Source of the DNA: Elephas maximus indicus
Lineage: Eukaryota; Chordata; Mammalia; Proboscidea; Elephantidae
Length of the DNA stretch: 64,000 nucleotides
Direction: 5' to 3'
Assembly: GCF_024166365.1 (NCBI RefSeq)
Contig: NC_064820.1
Coordinates: 59,249,501-59,313,500, forward strand
Both the position numbers and the translations under genes were made by a program. Each line of letters opens with the position of its first letter. Positions within the stretch are counted from its first letter, which is position 1. The notes under the pieces were generated by a model. The model was not told where the DNA came from, did not search any database, and was given only the letters and a program-made list of their open reading frames with translations. Positions 1 to 12,234 of this stretch are shown here, piece after piece.

Positions 1-1261
1 GTTCTCAAAATCAGCTGTCATTACTCACTACAAAGGTGAAGCCCCCTTTTGTCTTAGGTTGGGTTCTCCCAGTAGTAGATTCTGAGGAAAGGTTTGAGTG
101 TAAATAGGTTATTTGGAAAGGGATCCCAGTAGGGGAGTGGGGGCATGAGACAGGGAAGGGAAGGTGGACAATAGAGAGGATGAATTAATGAGTGGGTTAT
201 ACTGGGGCACCTGGGAGACCCCTGGGAGATGGCAAAGAGTATCCCTTGGAGTTGCACCACTGAAGGGTTGTGTCATTAATTCCCATCTGTTATTATAGGT
301 TGAGTTCTGCTCCTGAGGGCATCAGTTGCCCAACGCTTTTGACCTGTTCTATGCATAAGCCAAGTGAGCTCCTGCAGCCACAGGCAGCCTGTGGTCAGAG
401 TCACAGAAGCCACTTGCTTTTAAAATAACATTGAGGACCTAGGGGACATGGGTGGGCCAGCAAAGGCATCTGTTATACCTCCCTTCTACAGCCTTCTCTG
501 AATTTTTTGAAGATTTTTAATTATTATAATATAAACACATATAATATTTCATCAGTTTCTATGTGTACACTTCAGTGACATTGATTACATTCTTCTAGTT
601 GTGCAACTATTTTGACTCTCTTTTTCTAAATTATTCCACCACCATTAATATATCTTCAATGTGCACTAAGAAAAGACCCCTCCTTCTTGGAATTCTTGAT
701 TGAAAATCATGTCATTGATCCTGGCCATCTATAGAAGGTAGGAAAACTTATGACCCACTCAGTCCTTTAATGGAAAAAGGAAAGGCCTTCTTCCCCACAT
801 TCTACCTCTTCAGGGGTAGCCAGACCAACTCCAGTAATCCTCCTCTCACATCTGTGAGTGAGACCACTGACACAGAAAAGCAATAAAACACATATACTGT
901 GGACAAACAACTCCCACCACTACCCTGGGATGTTTACTAACAATGACCTAGACCAGGGATGGCAGACACGTTCTACCTTGTGTGCCAACACTATTCAGTT
1001 GGTGGTGACTGCCTGGAGCACTGTTTTGAGAAAAATTCCGAGACTCAGGGAGAAGGACTGGGTTGATTACATATTAGGTCAGCTAGGTGACTTTCCATAA
1101 CAGATGCAAAAAAAAAAAAAAAATCCATTGGAGCACTCCAAGCACGATGAGGTAGAGAAAATTGTATTTCAAGTTTCTTTCAGGAATAGACTATATGTGT
1201 ACATATGTTATTGGAAGGAATATATTTTTTTCTAATTTGAATTTAATTTTTTTATTTTTGT
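1..1261. other. 3' flanking DNA, no gene seen
   Basis: No exon or recognisable gene is visible. Roughly 490-700 resembles the antisense 3' region of an L1, sharing with 12235-12575 and 53935-54190 the patterns 'gtgcaactatt' and 'ccaccaccattaa'. A poly(A) run lies at about 1108-1123. The short ORFs here show no family resemblance. Confidence 0.5.
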
Positions 1262-2387
1262 AAATATGTTGTTGCGAGGTGTTGTAGAGTCTGTGCTGAC
1301 TTATAGCCACCCTTTGTATAGCAGAACGGAACACTACCCAGTCCTGCGCCACCCTCATGATCATTGTCATGCTTGAGCCCATTGTTGCAGCCACTGTGTC
1401 AATCCATCTTGTTGACGGTCTTCCTCTTTTTTGCTGACCCTCAATTTTACCAAGAATGATGTCCTTCTCCAGGGACTGATCCCTCCTGATAACATGTCCA
1501 AAGTACGTGAGACGAAGTCTCGCCATCCTCGCTTCTAAGTGGTATTCTGGCTTTACTTCTTCCAAGACAGATTAGTTTGTTCTTCTGGCAGTTCATGGTA
1601 TGTTCAGTATTCTTCAACAACGCCATAATTCAAAGGCATCAGTTCTTCTTCAGTCCTCCTTGTTCATCGTTGAGCTTTCGCATGCATATGAGGCAATTGA
1701 AAATACCATGGCTTGGGTCAGATGCACTTTAGTCCTTAAAGTGACATCTTTGATTTTTAACACTTTAAAGAGATCTTTTTCTCCATTTATCATGATGTTG
1801 TTTATTGGTTCATTTGTGAGGATTTTTGTTTTGCTTATGTTGAGGTGTAATCCGTACTGATGCTGTAGTCTTTGATTTTCATAGGTAAATACTTCAAGTC
1901 TTCTTCACTTTCAGCAAGAAAGGTTGTGTCATCTGCATAATGCAGGTTGTTAATGAGTCTTCCTCCAATCCTGATGCCCCATTCTTCTTCATATAGTCCA
2001 GCTTCTCAGATTATTTGCTCACCCTAGAGGTTGAATAAGTATGGCAAAAGGATACAACCCTGACACACACCTTTCCTGACTTTAAATCATGTGGTATCCC
2101 CTTGTTCTGTTTGAACAACTGCCTATTAGACTATGTACAGGCTTCTCAGGAACAAAATTAAGTGTTCTGGAATGCCCATTCTTTGCAATGTTATCCATAA
2201 TTTCTTATGATCCACATAGTCGAATGCCTTTGCATAGTCAATGAAACACAGGTAAACTTCTTTCTGGTATGCTCTGCTTTCAGCCAGGATCCATCTGACA
2301 TCAGCAATAGTATCCCTCTTTCTCACCTCCTCTTCTGAAACCAACTTGCATTTCTGTCAATTCCCCGTCAAAGTACTTTTATAAATA
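1262..2387 (-). mobile_element. RTE-type LINE, 5'-truncated (reverse transcriptase to 3' end)
   Basis: On the minus strand this runs from part of the reverse transcriptase to the RTE 3' end. The frame at 2126-2344 includes CFIDYAKAFD, the reverse-transcriptase motif A block with its catalytic Asp, then [18 protein letters not shown]. Downstream at 1191-1565 is the C-terminal part GHVIRRDQSLEKDIILGKIE and [12 protein letters not shown]. The reading frame is broken into pieces, so the copy is dead. The same 3' segment occurs at 24984-25502 and 45633-46064. Confidence 0.85.
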
Positions 2388-2560
2388 TATGTACATAAAA
2401 ATACGACATTTGCCCAATTCAACATTTTTCAGGTATACAATTTAATGATATCAATTACTTTATCGTGTTGTGCAACCATCACCAATAATTGTTGCCAAAT
2501 TTCCCATCACCGTAAACAGAAACTTACTGCTGTAAGGAATATTTTGATAAGATCTTCGTG
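2388..2560 (-). mobile_element. L1 3'-region fragment
   Basis: The segment contains the familiar antisense pattern 'gtgttgtgcaaccatcacc' flanked by 'tacaatttaatgat'. Similar segments lie near 12290 and 600. It is too short to assign to a subfamily. Confidence 0.5.
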
Positions 2561-2659
2561 GGTGAGGGGTACAATGAAACACTCAAGAAGCTTGTTCTAG
2601 TCACATCTTGAATGTGTGTGCGGGCAGCCTAGGTCCTATTGTCAACATTTAATAGTAAA

Positions 2660-3065
2660 AAAATCACTCTATAATGATCTGACAGAGACTGGAGAACCCC
2701 CCTGAAACTATGGCCCCCGGAAGCACTGTTAACCCAGAACTGAAACCATTCCTGAAGCCCACTCTTCAGACAAAGGTTAGACAGGACTATAAAACAAAAA
2801 ATAATATACATGAGGAAAGTGCTTCTTAGTTGAATCAGCTATACGAGACCAAATGGACAGCTCCTGTTGAAAAGCAGGATGAGAAGGCAGAAAAGGACAG
2901 GAACTGGTAGAATGGACACAGAGAACCTGGGGTGGAAAAGGGGAGGGTGCTGTCACATTGTGGGGATTACAACCAATGTAACAAAACAATATGTGTATAC
3001 ATTTTTGAACAAGAAATTAACTTGAGCTATAAACTTTCACCTAAAGCCCACTTAAAAAAAAAAAA
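2660..3065 (+). mobile_element. Lineage-specific L1-type 3' end, subtype B
   Basis: This matches 32755-33040 along its length (shared 'gatgagaaggcagaaa', 'ctgtcacatt', 'aacttgagctgtaaac' with variations) and ends in a poly(A) stretch. I take it for an afrotherian L1 3' UTR. That is inference from the poly(A) tail and 5' truncation, as no ORF2 is attached. Confidence 0.55.
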
Positions 3066-3479
3066 GAATAAACTATATAGACGAGCAAAAAAAAAAAAAA
3101 AAAAAGTCACTCTAGGGAAAATTACACTTACAATTCTCTTCAAAGATCCATACAACGTTAGTATCTGGGCCCTCAGATGCTTATAAGCCTGTAAAGTTAA
3201 AATCTGCAAAAGCATGGATGATGAAACGCTACCGTAACAATGGATGGTCCCTAAATAGCCTTCTAAAATGGCCACCTGGGGCAGGTCTGGTCAACTGTGA
3301 GGCTTTAATTTTGCATATTGGATTATGCAACTTCTTATATTAAATATTGAAAGATAAGTAAATAAGTTAGATCCCTACTTTACAAAATACACAAAAGGAA
3401 ATTTCAGAGAGATTAATGAGCTAAATGCAGAAACCCCAAATTATTAAAAGGCCTAAATCAAATTAAAAGATTGATAATA

Positions 3480-3740
3480 TCCAGTGTTGGCTAAGGTGTG
3501 CAGTCATGGATACAATCTTATAAGAGGACTATATCTATCAAAATTTTAACTTCATTCCAGATATCTGTCTATATTGTAAAAATACACATTGAACAAAGAT
3601 ACGCGTTCAGTGTTATTCATTGTAGCATTGTTTATAATAGTAAAAAAAATTGGAAATAATCAAAATATTCCTTGGAGAAAAATGGCTAAATAAAGGTACA
3701 TTCTTACAGTGTCAGGCAGCTGTTTTTTTAAAAAAAAAAA
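3480..3740 (+). mobile_element. Ancient L1/HAL1-like fragment
   Basis: The segment 'cattgtagcattgtttataatag' followed by 'aattggaaataatcaaaat' and 'tggctaaataaa' resembles the 3' ORF2/UTR part of old L1 or HAL1 elements. It is heavily diverged and ends in an A-rich run. Confidence 0.45.
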
Positions 3741-5231
3741 AAGTTAAATTTATATAAATTGACATGGAAAGAGTTCAAGGCATGTAAGAACTTATTTGAA
3801 TTCAATTTTTCATCTGTAAGGTGAGGAGGTTGGACTAAAAAATTTCTAAGATTCCTTCTAGCTTCTTTCTGTGAAAGAGAAGTATGTCATCTGTCTCAAG
3901 AATTCTAAAAAATAGAATTGTCCTGTTTTCAGTTTTTTCCTTGGGAAAAAAACTAAAATTCACAAAACCAATGAACTGGCTGTTCGTCTTTTTTCCTTCA
4001 TCAAGGTTAAATCTGCTTTCGTCCCAATACAGATGATCATAACAATTAGGGACCTGAAATTAAATAAGACAACTCTGAAAATAAATATGTTCAAACTAAG
4101 GAAAACAAAACAAAACAAAAACCTGAATGTGTGGTTTCAAAGACAGTATATTCCAGAAAAAAATGGATCAATCTCTAAACCCTTTCTATAATATTGGTGA
4201 AATCTGCCAACAATTATTCTCAAAACCAGATGAGGGCTGCATTTGTATGGGGGGAAGAAAGGTCTAGAGAAAACTGTTTCCAATTAGAGGGGATCCCAAA
4301 TTTACATGTGTCAAAAAAAAACCAACCTCCTAGGAACTAATGAAATGGAAAAGTTTTCATTTTAAACAACCAGAGAAGGTAACCCGAGGAAACAGAAGTT
4401 TCATTTCCATTTTGACTACATTTCCATAACCTCTGACAGCCCAGACTTCTTTGTCATGTGTGTAGGAAATTTGCTTCGTCTTTCTGGGTCCCCAGCCTCC
4501 CCATGTGGAAAACAGGTATGGAAGTTTTGGCTCATCTTTCAGGGACATGCTGAAGAAAGGTGAATAATTAGAAAAGTCTCCTGACAACTTAAGAGAACTC
4601 ATCAATCACAGAGGGAAAACCAGGACATAGAGCACAACAATAAATTATCCACTGCCTTAGAAAGTTCTGGATCTAGTACAGACAATCATTTTGGTTATTA
4701 TTTACAGTTGGAGAGACTTCTGAAGCTCATTAGGATCTGGAATTACTTCATACACTGGGCTCAGGAAATTTCAAAGGAAGCTTCCAAATCCACTAGCTGG
4801 TTTGCTCTTCACCAGATATTAACTGAGCTATTTACTTTAAAAAAAATCAGGCTGAATTTAGCACTAAGGGACCCAAACTCGGCCTCTATCTCTGAGCAAC
4901 TCCTGCTGTTGTCAATGGAGACTGTGTGGACAGGAGAAGAGAATATGGCCCATTGTCCTACCAGATGCAAATTAAGGTCCAGATTCAACAACAACAAAAA
5001 ATCTGTCCTCCACGCTGGGAAAATGACAAAAGACTCTGAAGCTAGACTGGTTCTTATGACACGGCACCCTGGTTTTGCAGAAATTTATGGTGTGGTTTGT
5101 GATTGGTAAGCAAAACAAAATTTAAAAGGGTTCTAAAACTGACTTATTATTGTGATTTTTTCTCAGTTTCAAGGTCTATGCTAATGATAAAAATCTCTAT
5201 CACAATCTGTTCAGAAAAAGCAAAGACACAA
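3741..5231. other. Unique-looking sequence; no supported gene
   Basis: The 133-codon open frame at 4708-5109 (+) has no recognisable domain, no hydrophobic segment or motif of note, and no homology I can name. The rest has no family I recognise. A transposon-derived origin is possible but cannot be shown. Confidence 0.4.
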
Positions 5232-5775
5232 GGAAAATATTAGTTATTAGTCCAAAGGACTAATGGACCACATGAACTAAAGCTTCCACCAGCCTGAGCC
5301 CAGAAGAACTAGATGGTGCCCGAGTACCACCACTGACCATGCCGACAGAATCAAAACGAAGGGTCCTGGACAGAGCTGGAGAAAAATGTAGAACAAAATT
5401 CAAACTCAAAAGAAAAAAACAGACTTACTGGTTTGGCAGAGACTGAAGAAACCCCGAGAGTATGGCCCCCAGACACCCTTATATCTCAGTAATTAAGTCA
5501 CTCCTGAGGTTCAGTCAAAGATTAGACAGGTCCGTAAAACAACAAAAAAAAAAGACTCAGTGAGCACACCAGCCCAGAGGTAAGGACAAGAAGGCAAGAA
5601 GAGGACAGGAAAGCTGGTGATGGGGAAACCAAGGTCAAAAAGGAGAGTGTTGACATGTTGAAAGGCTGGTAACCAACGTCACAGAACAAATATATATATT
5701 GATTGTTTGATGAGAAGCTGATTTGCTCTGTAAGCCTTCATCTAAAGTACAATAAAAAGAATTCACCGACCCAAA
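5232..5775 (+). mobile_element. Lineage-specific L1-type 3' end, subtype A
   Basis: This is collinear with 33050-34046 and 50660-51410. Shared blocks are 'ggagaaaaatgtagaacaaa', 'actcctgaggttca', 'gagtgttgacatgt' and a final 'ttcatctaaagt' leading into an A-rich tail. All copies in the window are in the plus orientation. Assignment to L1 is inferred. Confidence 0.55.
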
Positions 5776-7150
5776 AAAAAAGTGATAGCAACAGCACAAT
5801 AAAAAGCAGTATAAATAACTCAACTAATTTCATAATCGTCTGTAGTCACTGATGATTCTTTGATTGACAGTATGCGTGACTGAAGTAAACTGTTAAGAGA
5901 CTACATGTAGACCACACACACCCCCAGACTGATAAGCTGTGTTTGATCTCCTTGTAATAGAACAATAGTTTGATATTAACCATTGTGGTTTTCAATTCTT
6001 TGTATTCCTACCACTCTCCCAATATTTGAGTGGCAGTGAGGACTTTTATTATGTACGACTAAGGTAGAGCCTAAACAGCTGAAATGCAGAAAGAGAAACC
6101 GAGTCAATGCCATCCTGAGTTTTAAAAACTTGGCTTTGACGATCAGCAGCCAAAGCTTGAAGGAGTATGCCTATCTCTTTGTACCCTAGTCGGTGATGAG
6201 TACTATAATTAAACTATTTTTTCTTTTTGGTAACTTTAGTTCTTAGAAAATGGTTTTTCTTTGTTATTTTATGGCTATTAGTTATTCATACTTCCTTTTT
6301 TGTGAATTGCCTGTTTTATGTTCTTTTCTCATTTTTTTACTGGAATCTTAGATTTTTTCCCCCCTTATTTCCATATTGATATGCCATAGTTGTAGCAAAT
6401 ATTATCCCTGTTTGCTATTTCTCTTATGATTTTTTTGATCTGGAGAGTTTTATATTTTTATGTAATCACCATGTGATTTCCTCCAAGGCTCCTAAACTTA
6501 AGATATAGAATTGAGAGACCTATTTCCCAAAAATTACTTCTTTCTTGTTTGTAGTTTGATTTTTACAATGAACTCCTAATTCTATCGGAAATTTTATTCA
6601 CTCAATCAACAAATATTTCCTGAGTGCCCATCTGTGCCTAACAGGGTGTGGGGTTAGTAATATAAAATAGGGATCAAAACTCTGTGTGTAGGAGAAAGGA
6701 GGGAACGACCAGCAATTTCCATTTAGCTGGGGAATGTGGTGGTAAGGTGGTTTGGCTGCTCGAGGGGAAGCGGTGAGTCTGGAGAAGCTGGTCAGGGTTG
6801 AGAACCACTGGAATCTCTGCAGATCTTAGCTTTGTTCTCCGAGAATCCCCCTCAGGCTAACTGGGTAAACTAAAACAATTTCTACAGTAGGCTAAATCTG
6901 ATTAACCACCACCTGCTCCCACTATTTGGGTTTTTTTTTCTGGGCTCCCACTATTAGGTAAAAAGCGCTCAGAAACAAAGGAACCAAGAGAGCAATTTTA
7001 AAAGGATTTAGAAAAACAACAAAAAATGAAATCTCCCTGAGATTTCAAATCAGGATTCAGGGTAGCAAGCTGTCTGAGATGATTTAGACTGAGCCTTTGT
7101 GTATGAAACAATTAAAGGAAATCTCAGAATGACCAGTAAATGTGAAGCAA
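5776..7150. other. Intergenic sequence without recognised gene
   Basis: A (TA)-rich run lies at about 5688-5698, just before this stretch. The part near 6595-6660 ('actcaatcaacaaatatttcctgagtgcc') resembles an L2 or MIR 3' end. Nothing else is recognised. Confidence 0.4.
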
Positions 7151-7680
7151 AGAGACCAATGTCACTTATAATCAAAGAAATGCAAACTGAAACAATAACA
7201 CCTTCTGCCTAGCAGACCAACAAGTATGTTTTAAACATAGGATTCAGGGAAATAGGCACTCTCACTGATGGTGGGAGTGTAAATTAATAAAATGTTTAAG
7301 AAGACAATTCGGCCTTTCAAGCAAAACAAAACCCATTGCCATAGAGTTGATTCCAACTCACAGGAACCCTATAAGACAGAGTAGAAGTGCCCCATAGGGT
7401 TTCCAGGACAGTAGGTCTTTACGGAAGCAGACTGCCACCGAGTGGCTGGTGGGTTCCAACCCCTACCTTTCAGTTAGCAGTGGAGCGCTTAACCACTGTG
7501 CTACCAGGGGTCCTATTAAGAGCCGTAACCATATTTATAGACTTCAACCCAGCAATTCTACTTCTAAGAATTTATTCCACATGAATGGATATAGTAAAAA
7601 AATATGTGTGCAACAATTTATAATAACAAAAAACATATTATTCATAATAACAAATGTTCAGCAATAGGGGACTACCCATA
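7151..7680 (+). mobile_element. Old L1/HAL1-like fragment split by a SINE
   Basis: The segments 7151-7320 and 7516-7680 read as one decayed LINE ('actctcactgatggtgggag', 'cccagcaattctacttctaa', 'caacaatttataataac'). It is interrupted by the AfroSINE at 7327-7515 and followed directly by another at 7681-7825. Confidence 0.5.
7327..7515 (-). mobile_element. AfroSINE, long form
   Basis: Read on the minus strand it has the tRNA-like head, the internal 'cagactgcc' block of the long form and the SINE body 'ccctatggggcacttctact'. It is inserted in the LINE fragment 7151-7680. Confidence 0.85.
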
Positions 7681-7825
7681 CCTGTTGCAGTTGAGTCTAT
7701 TCCGACTCATAATGACCCTATAGGGCAGGGTAGAACTGTCCCATAGGGTTTCCAAGCAATGGCTGGTGGATTTGAACTTTTTGTTAGAGGCCGAGCTCTT
7801 AACCACTGCGCCACCAGGACTCCAA
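7681..7825 (-). mobile_element. AfroSINE, short form
   Basis: This minus-strand copy lacks the internal block. It reads 'ggagtcctggtggcgcagtg' at its head (7806-7825, box A region) and ends at about 7681. Confidence 0.85.
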
Positions 7826-8379
7826 TAGGGGACTGGTTAAGTAAATTACAAAGTAGCAGGCAGTTAAGGGAATCATGTTTCAATTCGCTTTTCCTTCTGA
7901 ACACTAAAATGTTAATTCGTTAGTGGAATTACGGGTTTTCTTTTCTTCTTACACTTTTCTCAATTTTCTATTTTTTTCTTCTTTACAACAGGCATACCTT
8001 GCTTGTATAAGCAGGACCTTTTCTTTTTTTGTTAGAGTAAAATGTATGTGTGTGTGTTTTGTTTTTACTGTGGTAAGGAGTTTCTGGCCCACAGATCCTT
8101 GGTTCTCAGATTCATTAAACGCACGCTAGCAAGATTTTAAAAATTTTGTTTCTAAATCAAATATCTGCTCTAATCCTTTTGTGAAAATCAAGAAGTATCT
8201 GAACGATTGTGTGCTGTTTTTAGAGAGTCTAAAAGGTGTCTATACACGAGACATTATCTTCCCCATCTCCCTAGTACGTTGAATGGCTTAGGGAGTCATG
8301 CAGAATGCGGCGCTGGCTGGGCAAGGGAGAGGGATTAGTCGATCATTTAATTTGGGAATTATCAAAACCAGCCAGTAGG

Positions 8380-9410
8380 AGAAATGAAGTCTTGACACAT
8401 ACTTCAGTATGGATGGAGCTGGAAGACATTACACTGAGTGAAATAAGTTGATCACAAAAGGACAAATATTGTATGACCTCAAATAGAAAAGGACAAGAAA
8501 AGACAAATGTACAGAGAACAAAGTTTGTAAGTGGTTACCAGGAGTGGGAGGGAGGAGGAAAGGGGTGTTAATGGTGATGGAAACATCAAGCTGATTAAGG
8601 GTAGGGTTGCATACCCGATAATTTTAATTGATATCAATAAGTCATACATCTGTAAAAAGTTGAATTGGCAAAGGTTGTGTGATACATGTATTTACAACAA
8701 TGACAGAAAAAAAAAAGAGTAGCTGCTGAGACTGATAATATACAACCAAAAATCTCCTGGGATTTGGTTTCCCAGTTAATTGGCCTCGTAACATGCTTAG
8801 TGCTTCTGTTCTACCTTCTAGTTTGATGCGTAGGGCTTGCAAGTGGCCACGTAAGGCCAAACAATTGGTCTCTATTTGTCTGGAACAACAGAGGAAGAAG
8901 GAGAGTTAGGAAGAGGAGGAGACTCTGGAATGTGTGGCTAATTGCCTCCACGAGACCAGAAGAACTGGATGGTGCCCGGCTACCATTATTGAACATTTTG
9001 ATTAAAGATTCCATAGAAGAATACTGACCAAAGTGGGGAAAATGTAGAGCAGAATTTCATATTCTCATGGACTCCAGGCTTCTGGAGCAATGAAGGTTGG
9101 ATGAACCCCTGATACGATTGCCCTGAGATAATCTTTAAACCTTAATCCAAAAACATCCCCCTAAATCTTCTTAAAATCAACAAATAGTTTAGCTTCACTA
9201 GTAAAAAAACTGTCTGCCTTGAGCATTATGCTCTTTTAAGAACTCTCTCTATGGGATCAAACCGACAACAGCAACTCAGAAAAGGAGGGTAGGAAAGGTG
9301 ACACAACTCACAGAATGTATAATCAATGCCACTAAGTGGTACATGTAGAAACTGGAATAGGTGTATGCTTTGCTGTGTATATTCTCAACAACAAAATAAA
9401 TAAAATTCTG
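8380..9410 (+). mobile_element. L1 3' end (two adjoining parts)
   Basis: 8380-8735 carries the L1 pattern 'agtgaaataag' with 'cacaaaaggacaaatattgt'. 8736-9410 is a third 3'-UTR-like type ('actggatggtgcccggctac') ending in 'acaacaaaataaataaaatt'. A TG/TA microsatellite follows. Confidence 0.5.
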
Positions 9411-9440
9411 TGTGTGTGTATATATATATATATATACATA
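9411..9440. repeat. (TG)n(TA)n microsatellite
   Basis: A short dinucleotide tract begins at the end of the L1-type tail, as commonly happens at retroposon 3' ends. Confidence 0.8.
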
Positions 9441-9730
9441 AAACAAAACCATGTTTCCAGGGCTAAAATGGAAGAGTGGGGTCTTTTGCTCCTCCACAGA
9501 AAATAAAAGTAAAATGGGCAGAATTTCTTCCATGTTATTATCTCAGTAAATGTTTCCTAAACTAACGTTTGTCTGCCAGTTAATGATAGAAGACAAAAAG
9601 AAAAAAAATGGGTAGAAAGCAAATACGAATGAAAAAGCAATGGAAACAATCTTCTGAGCATCCTGAGATTAAGAATCAAAAAGGAAACCGCAGCCTGGCA
9701 AGTATGGGCAGGGCCTTGGTGTTACCTAAC

Positions 9731-9932
9731 CAACTGCTGCCGAGCTGACTCCAGTTCATGGCAACTCTGTGTGTGTCAGAGTAGAACTGTGCTCCGTATG
9801 GTTTTCAACGGCTGATTTTTTGGAAGTAGATCGCCAGGTCTTTCTTCTGAGGTGTCTCTGGATAAACTCAAACCACCAACCTTTTGGTTAGCGGCTGAGT
9901 TCATTAGCCGTTTGCACTAACCAGGTACACCA
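9731..9932 (-). mobile_element. AfroSINE, variant with 'agatcgccaggtctttcttc' block
   Basis: This variant differs from the main type by the segment 'agatcgccaggtctttcttc' and a head with 'accaggtacacc'. Related copies are at 27161-27364, 27721-27896, 58934-59130, 60028-60213 and 63094-63292. Confidence 0.8.
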
Positions 9933-10455
9933 TTATTACAGCCACCCTTATGTTCCAAGAGAAACTGATGTTATACAGCTAGTCTATGACAAAGCCTTAG
10001 AAACCAATTCTTACGTGCCTCATCTAGCCCTTTTTCTTACCACCCGAACAAATATCCAGCCAGGTAAGCTAACTCTTTGTCAGAAGGTTGGAGTGACCAC
10101 TCGGCCCCCTCACAAGGAAATTTATTGTCAGTGATTCTTGATAAAGAGCTGTAAGGAAAGGGAAGTTGGGACAGTGGTGACCAGGTCCAGCTAGTGCTGA
10201 GGATAGCTGGAGAGCTGAAGGATCAGGAAGCAACTTGGTGAGTCATCCCCATTTTTCTGTACAATAATTGCTAAAACCTTAGCAAGGTACTTAAGGTTTT
10301 TCTTTCTCCTTTCCTCTTTCTCAAAATTAATCACTTTCTCCTCTGTGCTCTCATTTACGTCTTTTATTACAGGTCTGAGCATGTATTAGACATGAACCTT
10401 CTTCCTAACTAGACCGTGAGCTCCTCTGGACAAGGACTAGGTTCATTTCAATGCA

Positions 10456-10920
10456 CTCACTCAGCTGAGATTTATTGTAAATACCTCTTCTATTGCAGAC
10501 AATGTGGATACAAAGATAGAGTTTCTGAGCTGTTTGTGAAAACACACATAAACCAGTAATTAAAACCCAATGTAATAAATGTTACAACAAATTAGATCTC
10601 AAGTGGAAAGCACAGAAATTGGAGCACTTCAAAACCATCCGGGAGGCAGTTAAGAAGGGTGATTTTCAAGAGGTGTCTAGAAGGATAATGGACTTTTCAA
10701 ATGAATAAAGTGAAAAACACATTTCAGGCCCAGAGCACAGCACCTACAAAAGCAGATGGACAAAAAGGTCCAAGTCAGAGAACAACAAGTAGTTTTGTGT
10801 GAACTGGAATAGGATGAAGACAGAAAGGTGCTATGATTGTAATAAAAAGAGCCTTGGATACCACGCTAAAGAATTTAGACTTTGCTGTCTAGGTTGGGAC
10901 TTTCCAATCTACAGACCATA
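10456..10920 (+). mobile_element. L2 LINE fragment
   Basis: Several blocks match the L2 order from memory: 'cagtaattaaaacccaatgt', 'gcagatggacaaaaag', 'gtagttttgtgtgaactgga', 'taaagaatttagactttgct'. It is diverged and truncated at both ends. Confidence 0.55.
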
Positions 10921-11214
10921 GAGTCGTTTCAAAGGCTTTTGAAATCCATACAGGAACAAAACATTGCCAATAGATTAAATAAACTAGTGAGCCTGGAGTG
11001 TGTGTGTGTGTATTTGCTCAAATGCCTGCAGATACTGCAATAACATATTCAAAGTTATGTATAAGTGGTATAGAGGTTATAGTAGCTTTTTGTTATAGGT
11101 ACTAAAAGTACAATTACTATTGTGTTAGGGTCCAAAGTATTTTTGTTTGTTATTACCATCAAATGGGGTTCATGATTATAGTTTTGAGTGATGAGAAGTC
11201 AGTGAAAGATTTCT

Positions 11215-11620
11215 TTTTTAAAAAACTTTATTGCTTTTTTTCATGAGATGTAATACATTTTACTTTAAAACTTTAGGAAACACAGATAAACAAAAGAAAA
11301 TAAAGAAATACCCATAATCCCAGCACCCAGAGATAACAAATGTTCCTCTGTTACATAACCTTACAGCCTTTTTTCTATGCATATAAAAAAGCAAATGTTT
11401 TTAATTCTACACCTTTAATTGCAATCTCTTTTTGCCACTTATTTTTAATAAACATTTTATACATTACATAAATATATCTGTACCATCATTTTAAATAACT
11501 ATGTGATCTTACTAGATGGATATCCCACAATTTATTTCCTACCATTACACATTTTTCCATTATGGACAGTAAAAAGATGAACATCTCTGTGTGTGTGTGT
11601 GTCTATACTTGTCCAACTAC
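11215..11620 (-). mobile_element. Ancient interspersed repeat (LINE-like)
   Basis: The pattern 'cccataatcccagcaccc', 'ttctatgcatat' and 'ccacaatttatttcctacca' is that of a common old mammalian repeat read antisense. The exact family is not certain. Confidence 0.4.
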
Positions 11621-11814
11621 ACCTACTCCTCACTTATGGACAATCTCATTATCTAACATTTCACATTTATGACAATAGTAAAAAATTTACTATTTTGTGC
11701 ATTAACAATGTATATCTGGCAATTAAAGTCCCCTAAAACACTGATGTGCAAGGCAAGAGTAATGCTGGCTGTGATGGTTACGTGTCAAGTTGGCTGGGTC
11801 ATGATTCTCAGTGG

Positions 11815-11862
11815 CTTGGCAATTATGTAATGATGTAACTTGGCAGTTATATAATGATGTAA
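11815..11862. repeat. 24-bp direct tandem repeat (two copies)
   Basis: 11815-11838 and 11839-11862 are 24-bp units starting CTTGGCA and ending ATGATGTAA, differing at two positions. Confidence 0.85.
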
Positions 11863-12021
11863 TCATCCTCAATTTTCACATAACGCCGATTTTCACATAA
11901 TGACCTGGCCTTTGGCACCTAACCATGTTGGCAAGTGAGGAGTGGGTATATTTCATTAGGCTATGCCTCCAAAAGTGAGTCAAAGTCTATAAGCACTTTG
12001 AGGCTTTGAGGTATATTTCAG

Positions 12022-12130
12022 AAAGTCTGCACTCATTTTAGTACCTGTGTATGAATATTCATTTTCCACACCTTTGTCAGGTGTGGAAAATGAATATTCA
12101 TACACAGGTACTAAAATGAGTGCAGACTTT
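12022..12130. repeat. Perfect 52-bp inverted repeat with 5-nt spacer
   Basis: The left arm 12022-12073 and right arm 12079-12130 are exact reverse complements over 52 bp, separated by TTGTC. The match stops abruptly at both outer ends (G at 12021 versus T at 12131). Transcribed or extruded, it would form a near-perfect hairpin. It matches no repeat family I know. Confidence 0.97.
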
Positions 12131-12234
12131 TTAGTATACTAAAAAATTATAATTTTTTTCCAAGTAGAAAGCAAAAGATACATTAAATGACTTTTCTTTT
12201 TCGACTAGTAAGGTTGAACTTTTTTCTTCTTTAA

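Noticed and set aside
2126-2344. Reverse-transcriptase-like frame as a possible host gene or retron
   Set aside because: It is part of a broken, 5'-truncated RTE LINE that also occurs elsewhere in the window.
4708-5109. 133-codon open frame on the plus strand, followed by a GT-A-A-G-like site
   Set aside because: There is no recognisable domain, no homologue I can name and no matching neighbouring exons. The length is within chance for this much DNA.
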